Part shown: one piece after another, positions 50,801-63,163 of the stretch
Layout of the letters: every line of letters begins with the position of its first letter
Position numbering within the stretch: position 1 is the stretch's first letter
Assembly (NCBI GenBank): GCA_013397075.1
Contig: VWZS01004479.1
Coordinates: 519,514-583,513, forward strand
Source: Rhabdornis inornatus
Lineage: Eukaryota; Chordata; Aves; Passeriformes; Rhabdornithidae
Reading direction: 5' to 3'
DNA length: 64,000 nt
Notes under the pieces: generated by a model
Databases searched by the model: none
Seen by the model: the letters and a program-made list of their open reading frames with translations, nothing else
What the model was told of the DNA's origin: nothing
Program-made: the position numbers and the translations under genes

Positions 50801-53800
50801 TATTAACCAGCCTTACCTGAATCAACTTCCATAAAAAAATGAAGCATATGAGAAAATACACCTATACCTCTGGAAATATATTCCAGCAATTACTAACCCT
50901 CATGGTCAAAGTCTTGCTTACTTCCAGTCTGAATCTGTGACACATCATTTGCCAGCCACAATGACATGCAGTCCTGATGTGGACTTTCCACATGGGGACC
51001 CACAGAATGCCTATCCAGGATGATGCCTCTCTGGGACAGGGTCTGAGCACCGGTTTGACAAGAAGAACTCAGTACCCCTCTCTCTCCCAGAACTCATGCC
51101 ATTCTCCTTCCTGCATTGCAAACAGCAACCACTGCCCAGTAGGAAGAATTCTTCCTTCTACCACCATTTAAACCTGTGGTTGCGGGGAGGAATGATGAAA
51201 GGACTAAGAATGCTTGTAAATTCAGCTGCTTGGACATGACTGTCCATCACGACCTACAATTTCCAGAATGAGATGCAGATGTTTTCAAGCTGCTGCACAA
51301 TCCACATCAACAGTCTATTTAGCTTGGGCCCACATTCATCTCCATTTAACCACCCCCAGAACAGGGTTAAACACCTGAAAAATCCAGAGACAAACACCTC
51401 AATAGACCTGCAACCATTCTTCTGGTTCTTAAGGTTAACAAGACTTACATACTTTACTTTGAGCAACTGGAACAAAAATTTTTGTCATCTGTAAGTGCAC
51501 TGAGGGTGCACTCGATTCCTCTGCCTATGTCATTGATGAAGACATTAAGTAGCAGTGGTTCCAACACTCAGGGTGCCCTGAGAGGCACCACTCATGACTA
51601 GTTTCCATCTGGACATTGAGCTATCGACCCTCTGGATGTGACCATAAAACCAATTCCTCATCCACCAGACAGTCCAGCCATCACATTTATCTCTCCAATT
51701 TTTAGGAGGATGTTGGGGGGTACCATGTCAAAGGCCTTACAGAAGTCCAGATACAAGACAACCTGTTGGATGGATCCTACAAATCACTGCCATACACGCT
51801 ATTATCTAAAGCACACTTGGAGACATTTCCCCATCTACCTTTCAGTGTCTCATATTCTGAATAAAGATTTTAAAACCTAAACTAACTGAGAAACAGAATA
51901 GAAAAAGCAGGTGGCAAGAAACCTAATTATTCTCCTCTGCTCATGGCTTTTGTGTGGATTTATAAAACATCTGTGAGTGTCCCATGGGCAGCCATCCAAA
52001 GTGCTCTGGAGGAGCCAACTTGATTCATCAAGGCTACTGCCCCTGTGCATCTGTGGGAGCACACATAGTGCTGTTAGACACTGCTCTCACTCATTACATC
52101 TGAAATAAAAACAGGAGCTATAAACATACATCTTTAAACTACAAAATTCTCACCAAAGTGGTTAAGATCTTGTATAATAACGGAGCACTTCGTTGGAACA
52201 ATAGCCTTAGAATGCTCTCTAAATGTATTTCAAAATTGGTTTTATTAGAGGAAAAATTTATTTGAAACAGTTTATACAAAAAGAACTGAAGCGAAATATG
52301 GCAAGATAGTTCAGGCCAGATTTTGGCAAATTTCTTCCAGTGTAAATCACTTGAAGTCTAACAAACAATTCTGTGTCTTGCACTTAATGCAAGCTAGCCA
52401 TGTCTACAGGTGTAAGAAGTCTTTGAATCCAAGTAATTTTACACCTACCGTTTCCTGTTATTCTAGCTTGAAAGTACTCATAACTTCCTAAGGTCAAACT
52501 TTGATTATGAGCCACCCATGAATCAGACATCCATAAGGGTCTGTAAATAATGTCCAAAACCGAATTTCTGTAAGAAAACTTTTTTTTTTTAAGTATATCT
52601 CAGTAGGCACATGTAACCTAAACCAATATAATACTTTGTTGTGAAACTGTTCAATCATTTTCTAATAACTTACTAACTTATGAGGAACTGAAGCAACGTA
52701 TATCCAAAACCTGCAGTATGTAAGTCACACAGGAAAGCATATTTTTAGAAGATACTGTGAGCATTTCAAACAACCAGGTAAAAACAGTCTGTAACATCAC
52801 AGAAAGGGGCAATGCCTTGGGTTACTACAGTAGAAAATAGTTTTACAATCTGTAACAAGTTGGTGTTCACTGCGTAGACTGATGTTTGTTTCCATTTCTT
52901 CAGTATTGCATTCTTGACTATGAATGACAAACTCAGATTGGGCATTTTCATTTTCTACCCACCAGTAATGGGTACAGAATCAATACTTCTGATACACCAC
53001 TTTAAGTGCTGTATTCAGAAGTATTATTGCATCAAAACAGTGATGAAACCTCAAAATCTGTCAAGTGAGATGTGGGTAATTTGTGAATTCTGAGAGCTGA
53101 AGTATGCATCCTTATTCTTTGTTCCACAGATAGGCAGAAAAGACCAAATTCTCTTTGATAACTTGCTCCTAAAACACTACTGGCTTTTCAATGTCTAAAA
53201 CCACTTACCTTCCTTAGCGTGCACAGAAAGCTTTGTATAATTAATTATTTGTAGCATTTCCTACAGGTTCCTACATGTCCTACAGGACTAGGGAATACTG
53301 GAGATAAAATACTGTTAGTTAAAGACAAAGGCAACTACCACAGAAGCAAAGGCAGCTTTTTACAGGTGATCAGCATTCACATAAATGCATACACATGAAA
53401 CAGGGAATCTCAGGGAAAAGATATTCCATTATCACTGCAATTGCATGTTTAGAAGTCTGAATAACATCAGATGATTTCTGAACACAAAAGTAATCATGCT
53501 CCACGAGTGAAATCTGGGGAGAAAATTGATGAAGGATACATAGGGAAACCATTCCTATTTGATTTGAACGGACATGAGAATCCCCAAACACAATGTAGAC
53601 ACACAAGCTGTAAACAAACCCACCTACAACCTGGCATAGATGTAAATAACAAGGGAAGCAACCAAACCTAACAGAAGTTTTCTAGGCTCTTGTTCCTAAA
53701 CAGAAGCATTCAGTCACAAACAGTCACCACGGTAAGATCATGACTGATAATCAAAATTAGCTCAGCTCCCAAACAAATGGAATTTGAAATCCTTATACTA

Positions 53801-56800
53801 CTTTAGGAACTGGGGAGAAGTTTTAAAGGAACTATACTGCATGCAGAGAAAATTGAAGGCACAGTTGGAAGCAGGGGTGGTTAAAGCAAGTCCATCCTCA
53901 ACCAGTCACTGCTTGTTCATGTGCCTCTATAACTTTTGAGACACTGCTGTGAAACAGACTGGGAAGAGATCTGGGTAAACATAATCCTTCATGTCTTTTG
54001 TGGTGGTAACTAGAGGAAGAAATGGTGACCAGGTTATATTTAAACCACAAAAGCTCCCAGTTCTATTCACCATGCAGCCTCACAAACAGATGCACCACCA
54101 CAAACAATGTGGTGGTGTGTGGGCCACCAAACGTACCACCACCACCACCAGAAGCACTGGCCTAAGGCTGCAGCTGATCTGAACCACAATCAATCTTACT
54201 AGCTTTCTAATCATAATAAAACAAAACAAAATTCCATTTATTTTAAAGACCAGCACCCTAGAGGCAACATGACATCTTTGCTCAGCACAAATGTTTATCT
54301 CTTCAACTAAGAGCACTCTTGAAATTCAGTCTGTTTCAGACTTAACAAGAATCAGGCACAACACAAGTCAAATGGACAGCGTAACAAAGCCAACAGCTAA
54401 AGCTCTGCTTCAGCATACTTATAAATTCAAGGTCAACCCAGAGTTCACCATTACCTTGATATTGGGGCTGATTGTGACTACTGGAGACACCTCTTGTTCA
54501 GCTTACCTATTGACTTGCCTGGGAGAAGTTCTGTAGTTTAAGGACTGAAATCACTGGAGACATTTTGCAGGAAGAAAAAGAAAAGCAGAGGTTCCCAGCA
54601 GCATATGAGGGCTAACACCAACAATTGCCTTACCCAATATTTTGCCACTTTTCATGAGAAGTGGAACGCAGGGAAGGAATGAACAAATTTTAGAGGATAA
54701 TAGTTCCTGACATAAATCAAATACCAGGATTTTAAGATGTAGCAAAGCCCAGCCAGACTCCCCTCCAAGGTAAGCTGATGTAAAGAGGAAAGCATAGCAT
54801 TCCAGCAAAGGAATTCCCTGCTCAAGATAACACAGCAAATACAGGTCTTCAGATTAGCTTCCCTCCAGTAAAATGGGAATAATACTTTATCTTAAAGTGT
54901 TGGAAACTACACATGCCCTGCTATTTTAGATCTATTATGTGAGGATCACTGGTTCCTCCCACACTCCAAGCCTAAATAAGACTATTTCCCATAGAAAAGG
55001 ACTGCAAACCCATCTGCCACAAAGATTCAAGGAAGGGGCCCAAGTACAAAGAAGGGTTACTACTGGGGAAGGAATGTTGTTTATGTGATGCTTAAACTCC
55101 ACACAGAAGGAAACTTACCTTTACTATTAAATTAATAACATAATCTCATTGTGTTATACAGATTGACAGCATAGTTCTCTTCCTTTGTCAGTTAGATTTC
55201 TTTTTATAACAGCAGCAACAACAAAACCTGTGGCTGGATCTCAAAACTACAGCTTTCAAGAAAATCAGTCTCAAAACACCAATTTCACAGAACAAAAAAT
55301 TAACCCCAAGATGACTGTAACAGTCAACTGCAAAGTAAGGATTTACTGTGGAGTCCTCCACAATGCTTACCTCAAGCATAGGGCGGGCACTGTCATGGAT
55401 AGAAAGAATGTGCGTAATGTTATTCTTACTCAATTGCTCTACATCTCGGGCATCTGTGGTAGAGGGAAAAAAGGAAGATTTTTGTTTAATCTCTTGAAAT
55501 AGCATTTCCATTGTGCATGTTGAAAAGTTACTTATTGTTGATACATTTCCTTTTGAAGCTGCATAAAGTCAGGCAAAACCTCAAATGCAGCTGTTCTAGA
55601 ACACCATCATCAGAGTGGGTAGCGGGAAGGCACACTTCTAACTCCAAAACAAATTATATACTATATAAAGACCAAGCTTAAGTGACTCAGGAATATGTTC
55701 TCAAGTCAGAAGTTTCATGTATTTTGCATCTGAAATGTAAGTCTGTGCACGCCTGTGTGCAGGTGATGGCCATCTGAATATGCACTCAGAGCTGTACAAG
55801 AAATATCTGACCTCCTCTCTACCCACAAATCACCCTTCAGGGAATACATTTTCACTTGGGAAACAGACCTTGTGATATCCAGGTCTGAGAAGGGAAGCCA
55901 ACCATATCACTTGAATTGAGGTCTCAGCAGACAAGCCAAGAGAATAACAAGGTTCTTACTTTCTGTGAACTTTCTGTGAACTAATAGAGAAATGTGCATT
56001 TAGCCAATACAAATGGTAATTTTAAGTCTAAAGAGAGACAGGTGATAAAGATATCAAATGTATGAAAAAGCAAAATGCTACAGCAAGGAAGTGCAGTTGT
56101 GAAAAGGTGGTTCCTAGACCTGTAACCAAGGGGTTTCAGACATTCAAAACTGGAAAGAAAACTGGGGCGAATGAAAACTTGATGCTAGATACGGCAAAAC
56201 CATAGGCTTGATTCTATGAGAAAAAAGGGTAAAATAGACTATCTGCCATCAGTAAGCAACTTTCCCCATACTAAACTATCAGCATGTCAGAAAATTACCT
56301 GAAAGAATCACCAATACAGGTAAAAGTTCGTGTGTGCCCATTTACTTCTGACCTTTTTGCTTGAGAATGGCACACCACATCATGGCAAGTACAGCAGTGG
56401 TTTTGTAATGTGAACACCTGCCTTTGAAATCTGCCCATACAATCTGTTCACATTAGCCTGGTTGCACACAAAAAGAGAGCACTGACCACAAAGGTTTCAA
56501 ACCGGGCTCTCTCTAGGTACAAAAATAATAGCATCACCTGTATGTTCTTTATGTTCATGCAAGAGTTCAATTAGCATCTCTTGTGTCGCGTTATCCACCT
56601 ACTATAAAGTTTCAATGCCTTTTCTACATCACAAAGAAGACATGGCCATTTAATTATACTGCCCCATAGACAAGATCCAAGTGAGCACAGTAACAAGAAA
56701 TAAAATTTAAACCTAATCCAATTATGAAAGCTTCTCTACAGCTAATAAAACGAAGAAAAGAATCAAAACTGCAAGGATTTTACTCACTACTGCTCAGGCC

Positions 56801-59800
56801 TGCATGATCAGCACAGATGCCTAATCCTTCAGTAGAGAATTAACACAAATTCTGTCTGAAACAGAATTAAAGCCTAGCTCCACAGAACAAATAAAATTTT
56901 CTAAAAATCTCAGTGCAAACATTTCAAAGAAGAAATGCTAATGCTAATTGCCAGACGAGGTCCTCTAATCCACCTGACCTTCAGATTTTTTTAACAGTTT
57001 GTAGGACAGCCTCAATTCCTTAGGGAATGCCTAAACAGGCAAGGATTTGGAAGCCCAGAAACCAGTCTAAGTGCTCCTAAAAATCACTGCTTTCTGTCTT
57101 ACAAAGACTAAGGGCAGACTTCAGAGGCCGCTGGCCGGAACTCATGGTGTTAATGCACACCCAGCACAATGAGACCCCAATCTCTAATTATCAGTATAAC
57201 CTATGCGGTAAGAAATGTCTTGCCACACAAGGCAAACTGCTTTAAAAGGAGGTATGATCCAAATTAAATGCTGACTGCTTTGAACCAGTTTGAAGGCCTA
57301 ATGGACATAGTACAACTCAAAAAGACTGAAGTACCTTAGTTCTTAGTTAACAGAGACTCAGGCTAAAGGAATTTCAGCAATTCAAAACCATACACTGAGA
57401 TTTCAGATATTCCTAGAAACAAGCTGGAAATGGCCATCCCAGACCTATGCCACCAGGTAGCCAGCAGGCCCTTCATACATTTGGTAAATAACCATTCAAT
57501 TCATTAAAGCAGAGAAGAAAAAGCTTCCCAGCTACTATCTGGATCTAAATTTCAAACAGTTTACGAAGGGGAAATTCCCCTGGTTCCCCAGCACCTGCCT
57601 TAAGTCTCTACAGATACTCCAGATAAGGCTATTTAAACAGCAGTACAAATAAGATATCCTGCCACTCACAGTCTCATACCATAAATAACAAAAATCAGAG
57701 GTCATGTAAAGAACCACCAAAAACCAAAAGAACCACCATCACCACAGCAATTCTAACTTCTTTGCTGTAGCACAATGCTGTACAAGCACATGCAGGCTCA
57801 CATTTTGAAATCAGTGTGAAACACCCCATTTTCAAATGCTAAGACTAAGCCTACCTATCAGAGCCACTCCTGTGCATCCTCTAAAGAGTGCCTCAAATGT
57901 GGTATTATTCTTCCCAACAGGTTACCTAACGTTCTGTTTCATACAGCAAAATGCTTCTTGGCTAATGCAGATGTGGAGTTTTGAGTAAGGCCTTTGGGAA
58001 ACTCTCTCCTCACACAAAATGACACAATTCTAACTGGGGAAGTCTTCCTCTCTCCCTCCCACATTTAGCCTATCTTTCCTCAGTTTCATACTACAACTCC
58101 AATCTTAACCTCTACTCATGCAGAGCTGCAAACACTTGAATGCAAAAGCAATGTCAAAGTCATCAAAATGGAACCAGGGCATGTCAGAATTTGTCTCCCT
58201 GCAGCTCTGGGAAGCCTTACTGTGTGACTGGGGAACAAATCACCTAGTGCAGTGTGCTTCCATCCCTCACCAGCAAAAGAGAGACACAGCTCCAACCACC
58301 ACAGTTAATCAATGACTGAACAACTCCAACAAAACACCAAAACTGGTGAAGTCTCAAATGTACGTACAACCATTCTCTCTTACTTCAGCATTTTAGTGCC
58401 TCCACAGAAATGCAAGGAAGGCGAGGGATAAGGACTTCCTCTCAGAGAAGGCAAGTCAGCCCAGCATGTACAACATGTATTAAGTCTCAATCTGCAGATG
58501 TATAGAGACTACCATTTCATCATCATCATATCTTTATTTTTTTATTATATAAAGCAAATTTTTGTCTGCACTTTATTTTCCACTTTGGAGAGAGCTAGAT
58601 AGAGAGACAGCCACCTAAAGAAGAACATCCTCTGCATTGGTTCAGAGCACTAAGCTATTACTGAGAATGGTTTCCCATCAGGACAGCTTTGTTCCTGAAT
58701 CCAGTTATGTGCAGTTACAGACAGACACAAACAAACAGTGTACATGAACAAAAACTCCACCTCTCCTGTCTCCACTTCACACTTTGTTGTAAAATATATT
58801 TTGTCCCATCCTCTCAGAAGGACCTTTTTGGAGAACAAGACAGGTGGGGAAAAGAGGTCAGTACTCTGTTTAATGGAGTACTAATAAATTGTCTTCCTTC
58901 AAAAGCTGAACCTGAAAAAAGAAATAGTATCTCCATCCTCTCCTGTTTTCAGTACCTGATAAAAAACCTTAGGAAATGGAACTTAAAAAAATACTAAGCA
59001 GATGAGAACAGGAAATAACTGACTTTAGAAACACAGCAGAACTACTTGGTGGGCATTGCCTTTTTATACACTTAGTAGTGGGAAGGGCAAAAACTTCCCC
59101 AAGACTCTCCAGACCATCCACAGCAACACCGGACTCTTTGGGGGAAATTAAACCTCATATTGTGGCTTTCCCCTTCAAATTAAAAAGCCCCCAAATATTC
59201 CATGGAAAAAACCTTGAATGATTACAAACAAGGAAGAACACAAGCTCTTTAATACTCAAGGTAGAAACACTCCTTAGTCTCTGGTTTCTGCTACTGCCAC
59301 ACTTCTCAGTTTGGAAGCAAACTGAGCACCCACTAAGAATCTCTCATCAGAAGAAACAGATTTCTTTTTCCATTTGTGCGGAGAATCAGGCTGTCCTGTC
59401 AATCCCTCAAGGAACAAAGCAACCATTTTTGTTGTGAGCACAGGTGACTTTCAAGTGACATCAGGTTTCCAGTGCAGAAGACAAGTGAACATGAAGTAAA
59501 CAATAAATCCTTTGTCTTTCGAGAGGACTGCATTTCATCTGTAAGGCACAAACGAAACAATTTTTCTCCAAAACTAGAGTTATGGAGAAAAAAGAGTTAA
59601 CTTTCTTATCCCTCATTTTTCCCTCTTAGCCCCCTACTCTCCCATTTACAAAGAAATAACCCCTCCTTCACTTTCACAGAAAAATCACAAGAGCTGTTTC
59701 CTTCTGTGCTTTCAGACCAGACTCTGTCTTGTGTTTTATATGGACATCTATGGTTCTTCTTTAATTTTTCTGCCCTCTAGCTGTGCAATCTCAAATACAC

Positions 59801-62800
59801 CCTCTCAGGAGCATACCACTCTTTTCATGTGCTACTGATGAGCTGAATCATGCTTATAGAGCCTGTAAGATAGAAAGCACTTGAACATGTGCCAAGATCT
59901 GTGCTTATTCAGAAAAGATTTTCAGAGACATACTCAAGCTCTGTGGACTCAGCGGATTTCAGGAGTCCACAGAGCTTGAGTATGTCTCTGAAATATTTCA
60001 TTCCTTTCCATAATCAGCACTACATATAACTTTCTACCCTAAAGACCCTTAAGGTGGCTATTAAAACCCTTCTCAGTCTATGTGCTTAGAGGTGTGTGCA
60101 TCAGCAAATGAAACAGAAGCAGCAAGCTCAGCTCCCATTTCTGCCACAGGTTCATTTCACAAGCTGTTTATGGGCCTCAGTTTATCTCCCAGTAAAATGA
60201 AGAATTTTCACTGCTCTGTCATAGACTGTATTTGAGTTTACTAGGCCTAAAAGTAGAAATATAACTGAATGGTGAATAACAATTCCCCAATCAGAACAAT
60301 TGCTGAATGCCTTCTCCAGACAACAGCCCTCCAGAATTAGTGTTAACTGATTTTAAATAATTTAACATCTCAAACATCCCACTTTCACTCAGCAGAAAGG
60401 CACCCATCTGGAAGAACTGTGCCTTTTCCCAGTATGCCAGCATTCCCAGAGGTCTCCCATATAGCTGCAAGACAGGAGCGTGAGTAGGATGGTACTTTGA
60501 TTTAGCTCTGGAAACTGTGCATGCCCAGGCTCCCTGGGGAGCCACTGGGGAAACGCTATCCTCCAGAGGGCAGATCAGAGCGATTCATAGACATTACCCT
60601 GACTCAACATCAGGAGAAGCTCCCTCCTCTCCACCCCTGCTCAGGCACTCAATGCCTCGAATTCTCAGCCCTGTGTCTGCACAATGCACGATACCAGGGA
60701 TTCAGTGTTTCCTCCTCTTACTGATAAGATGAAACTTTATTCAATTTCAAGCTATCAGTCGTAAGCTGAAGAATGGGAGACTGGTCAAAAATGCATTGAA
60801 GGAAACAATCTTGTAAACCCCTGTCTTCAAAAGCAGCCAGTCATTTCAGCTGCCCAAATCAGGATACTGTGACCAATCCCAACTGCACATGCTGCTGAGT
60901 ATTTCTCAGTCAATGATCCCCTTCGTGGCAGTCTCAATGCTCATTAGCCACATTTTTTAAAAGTGTCACAAATCAGAACATGCCACAAGAACATCGGAAT
61001 CAAACTCCTCCAGAAAAATACACTGGTAATTAACCAACAGCCTGCTCCTAACTGGGATGACTTCAGTCCACAGAGAGCTTGCTACAGCTGCTTCTAAGCA
61101 GTGAGGCAAGGGGGTGTTGAGGGACGAGGGATGCAGAACAGGGTAAGAATTGTAAAAGTACGTTCTTGTATTAGTGAAGTACTGCAATACCTATCTTTCC
61201 CTCTCCAGTAATGCTAGCTTATCTGAGATTATAACAGGTACTTGTGAGGGTAGAATGCAATGATTAAATGCAATATGAGCAAAGGTCATAGCAGTAAATA
61301 AACGGACATTTTGTTTGTATTTTTAATTAATTTTAGAAACCAACACTGGGGTTAAAGTCAACTCGTCTTTCCTCTCTTTTGTGGAGGCAAGCAGAAGCAT
61401 TACACCCTCTGCTTTTTTTTCAGTGAGGTTCCCAGAAACACTTCCCACTCACAGCCCCTCCACCTGCACGCCTCCACTCTCCGTGCAGGTGTGACCTGCC
61501 GTGCCATTCCAGGGCTGCCATTCCAAGGCTCACGGAGAGCAGCTGGGGCAGCATGAGCGAGAGGGTGGCAGGCCTGGCATGGGCAGAGATGCTGACTCAC
61601 TCCACAACCCTGGCCAACTCCCCTGCACTGAAAACAGAAGTGCACCAGCAAACAGATGCTCCAGCTGAGTTTCGCTCCCCTGGGCAAGGGCTTACCAGTG
61701 GGATGGCTGTGGTGAGAGGGACAGATTGGGAGCCATGTCACCAGGGCCCATCCTGCCCACTCTGCCAGACTACCTGAAACATAAACGACTCCACTATCCA
61801 ACATCTTCCCAACTCCACCCCTCGCCTGAATAACTTCAGGAACAGAAAAGAAAACAAAAAGAGGAAGCAACATGGCTGTGACCAAGTTAGTTAATTTTGT
61901 CATCAGATCATGCAGTGGTCCATCTAAAGGGCTTTCAAAACTATCCGCTTGGCCTTATTGGCCTTGGTCATTTTGTCCTGTTTTTCTTTCTTCTCCTTTT
62001 ATTATCAGTATGAAATCACCTCTATCCTCTCATTTTCCTTACCATGGCACAATTAACTCCCTCACACAGTAGCCATTGTACTTGTTTATGGTGGGGCAAA
62101 AGGCAGCTTTTAACATCACATGTACCTTCAGGCTGCCTTCCAAAGTGATCAGCTCCAGGTCCCAAGGGGCAGCAAGCACTGGATCCACAGTATGGGTCAG
62201 CAGATCCAGAAGCAGGTAAATCACGCAAAAAACACTGAACTCACAGGTTTTGGAATGGGGAGGCAAGGAAGAAAGAGTGTGCATGAGGGAGGGAGAATGT
62301 GCAGCACCATCTAAATCCAGTGTAGACGTTGCCAGCCTTAACAGACTGGGTGTGGTATCAGATAGCCCAGGAAGGACAGGAGCCCCTCTGAGCCCTCCTT
62401 TGCTGTTTTACCCAAGCATACGAAATATGGGAAATACAGAAATATCCATCAAAACAACCGTACATGCATATTCTGAGTAGGGAGAGTCAGCCAGAATGGC
62501 AGCTAACAGAGTGCTTTGAGAGCAGGCCACTTATTTGGATGTGTACATAAAGTTTCCTATGTTTTCTAAGCGTGTCTGTTTTTCTGTACACAAAAAATAA
62601 ACCTCATGCATGAAGGAAAAAAATCCATAGAAACTTGTATCTGCAACAGAGACTGTGAGTATCAGTGGTCAGGCTGCAACCAGCAGACCTATCAGTCTCA
62701 CAAGCAGTGATAACAAAACTCTTTAGCAGTTGTTATAAATAACCAAAATAATGAAAGCAATGAGCAGGAGGCATAGTAAGCCTTTACTTATAAGGAGGAC

Positions 62801-63163
62801 TTGCAATAGCCCTTTAAAGAATCTGCCTGGCTCACAGGCTTGCTTGCCAAGCACAGGACTCATTTAAGGCAGGCCAATGTTTAGGAATTCCACCTGAAGC
62901 ATGCTCCAAGGAGATGGTATTCATTTTACTTTTCTCAAAGTACTTGCAGCACAGAACACGGACAAGAAAGCAAACGAGTCCTTCTTTAAGTGCTACCAGG
63001 TGAATCCAGACATGAAGGAAAATGGGGTTAAAAAGCTACAGAGATGCCAGAGAATTCTGAGTGCCTGCAAAACAACACCTTAAGACCCCTGCGAAGTAAT
63101 CCTAGAGATAATAATAAAACTAATCTTACCTTTAAAGTTGCCAATGAACAAGCCAGGCAGAAT
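29682..63163 (-). CDS. DUSP22: Dual-specificity phosphatase 22 (JSP1/JKAP), coding exons 2-7
   Basis: DUSP22 is a small atypical dual-specificity protein phosphatase that acts in JNK and T-cell receptor signalling; in mammals it is N-myristoylated. Segments 63130-63163, 55371-55453, 39727-39776, 34416-34490, 32712-32883 and 29682-29867 join in one frame (600 nt with the TAA stop). If the missing first exon encodes seven residues as in human (starting MGNG), the protein is 206 residues, the catalytic cysteine is Cys88 in HCLAGVSRS, and the general acid is Asp57 in IPAADSPSQNL. The C-terminus ends SYSNYTTET, like the longer human isoform of about 205 residues. The strand matches IRF4, which lies downstream. 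DUSP15 is the closest paralogue, but the C-terminal tail and position beside IRF4 favour DUSP22. Confidence 0.97.
29868..32711 (-). other. DUSP22: DUSP22 intron 6
   Basis: A 2.8-kb intron. Only short chance frames; no repeat, RNA gene or extra exon recognised. Confidence 0.8.
32712..32883 (-). other. DUSP22: DUSP22 exon 6 (172 bp, active-site loop)
   Basis: Starts with the third base of the Cys88 codon, then LAGVSRSVTLVVAYIMTITD and on to QLQEFEKHDVDQ. Acceptor CCATGCAG|CCTTGC, donor GATCAG|GTAAAT. It completes the phosphatase signature HCxxGxSRS with Arg94, followed by the conserved helices of the fold. Confidence 0.97.
32884..34415 (-). other. DUSP22: DUSP22 intron 5
   Basis: A 1.5-kb AT-rich intron with nothing recognised beyond its splice sites. 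Confidence 0.8.
34416..34490 (-). other. DUSP22: DUSP22 exon 5 (75 bp)
   Basis: Encodes ARHFRESIKFIHECRLTGEG then CLVH, followed by two bases of the catalytic cysteine codon. Acceptor GTTTTCAG|GGCAAG, donor CACTG|GTATGT. Leaving two bases over, it splits the Cys88 codon between exons 5 and 6. Confidence 0.96.
34491..39726 (-). other. DUSP22: DUSP22 intron 4
   Basis: A 5.2-kb intron. It contains an A11 run followed directly by G10 at 39414-39434 and a T-rich tract near 38731. No mobile element or exon is recognised. Confidence 0.8.
39414..39434. repeat. A11-G10 homopolymer junction
   Basis: Eleven A followed directly by ten G on the plus strand (all-pyrimidine T/C on the other). Such runs are length-variable and prone to sequencing error. 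Confidence 0.85.
39727..39776 (-). other. DUSP22: DUSP22 exon 4 (50 bp)
   Basis: Encodes GMKYLCIPAADSPSQN plus two bases, between acceptor TTTACACAG|GGAATG and donor AACTT|GTAAGT. It holds the general-acid aspartate (Asp57). The leucine codon is completed by the first base of exon 5. Confidence 0.95.
46095..46366 (+). mobile_element. CR1 LINE 3'-end fragment
   Basis: Matches the avian CR1 3' region from ATAGTGACAGGACAAAGGGC through GAACAGGTTACCCAGAGAAG and GGTTGGAACTAGATGATC to the terminal ATGATTCTGTGATT. It is 5'-truncated, as usual for CR1, and non-coding. Confidence 0.88.
47405..47486 (+). repeat. AATAAA followed by A-rich tract
   Basis: AATAAA at about 47405 is followed about 20 bp later by a long A-rich run with C interruptions (47428-47486). 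This resembles the 3' tail of a retrocopied transcript, but the sequence upstream is not recognised. Confidence 0.6.
47590..48302 (+). mobile_element. CR1 LINE fragment with reverse-transcriptase C-terminus and 3' end
   Basis: About 710 bp. The first part reads GLLVDKKLNMAQQCALTAQK and on to HKKDMDLLD, the recalled C-terminal part of CR1 ORF2. In shifted frames it continues through a LGLFSLVKRKL-type block, then the 3' region with GTAACAGGTTGCCCAGAGAA and the ATTCTATGAATCTATGA end. Frameshifts and a stop show it is dead. CR1 elements end in short repeats, not poly-A, which fits. Confidence 0.92.
49480..50000 (-). mobile_element. CR1 LINE 3'-region fragment
   Basis: The plus strand is the reverse complement of the CR1 3' half. 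It starts near GCCAAGTTGGAAGGGACCTA, passes TCCTCTTCTCCAGGCTGAACAG and CACAGCCCCTCTTTGGACAG, and ends near ACACAGTAGTTCA. It faces the two plus-strand CR1 copies just to the left. Confidence 0.88.
50862..50970 (-). mobile_element. Possible CR1-type fragment, old
   Basis: The plus strand (CTCTGGAAATATATTCCAGC, then ATTACTAACCCTCATGGTCA) resembles the 3' region of an older CR1 subfamily in reverse complement. The match is by recall and is weak. Confidence 0.35.
51485..51790 (-). mobile_element. CR1-type LINE reverse-transcriptase fragment
   Basis: The minus strand reads a YLDFCKAFDMVPPNIL motif (reverse complement of about 51711-51757). Further left it reads a degraded SGxxQGxLxxxxFNVFINDI-like block near 51525-51590, both hallmarks of non-LTR reverse transcriptase. 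Substitutions replace the normal GVPQGSVLGP sequence, and stops and shifts are present, so it is inactive. Confidence 0.82.
54093..54117. repeat. CCA-repeat hairpin, 9-bp arms
   Basis: CACCACCAC at 54093-54101 and GTGGTGGTG at 54109-54117 are exact inverted arms with a 7-base loop. A further run of ACC repeats follows at about 54134-54149. Confidence 0.8.
55371..55453 (-). other. DUSP22: DUSP22 exon 3 (83 bp)
   Basis: Encodes DARDVEQLSKNNITHILSIH and then DSARPMLE. Acceptor CTACCACAG|ATGCC, donor GAG|GTAAGC, ending in phase 0. It forms the first beta strands of the phosphatase fold. Confidence 0.96.
55454..63129 (-). other. DUSP22: DUSP22 intron 2 (7.7 kb)
   Basis: Contains the perfect 31-bp inverted repeat at 59920-59993 and a GC-rich block at about 61430-61780 that contrasts with the AT-rich surroundings. 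No exon or mobile element is recognised. Confidence 0.8.
59920..59993. repeat. Perfect inverted repeat, 31-bp arms, 12-base spacer
   Basis: Arms 59920-59950 and 59963-59993 are exact reverse complements around the spacer AGCGGATTTCAG. The pairing stops abruptly at both ends. It lies in DUSP22 intron 2, so the pre-mRNA would carry a fully paired 31-bp hairpin. No transposon ends or target-site duplications are visible. Confidence 0.96.
63130..63163 (-). other. DUSP22: DUSP22 exon 2 (34 bp)
   Basis: The minus strand reads ILPGLFIGNFK plus one base between acceptor TTTCTCACAG|ATT and donor AAAG|GTAAGA. It is too short and lacks a start codon, so ORF scans miss it. The last base completes the Asp codon at the start of exon 3. 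Confidence 0.94.

Larger units (their letters stand above)
39777..55370 (-). other. DUSP22: DUSP22 intron 3 (15.6 kb)
   Basis: Largest intron in the window. It carries a cluster of CR1 fragments at 46095-52000 in both orientations, and an A-rich tract at 47428-47486. The rest, for example 40-46 kb and 52-55 kb, is AT-rich with nothing recognised. Confidence 0.8.

Noticed and set aside
61400..61903. 167-codon open frame on the minus strand in DUSP22 intron 2
   Set aside because: Cysteine- and tryptophan-rich composition without a recognisable domain, in a GC-rich block; no splice or promoter context supports a gene.
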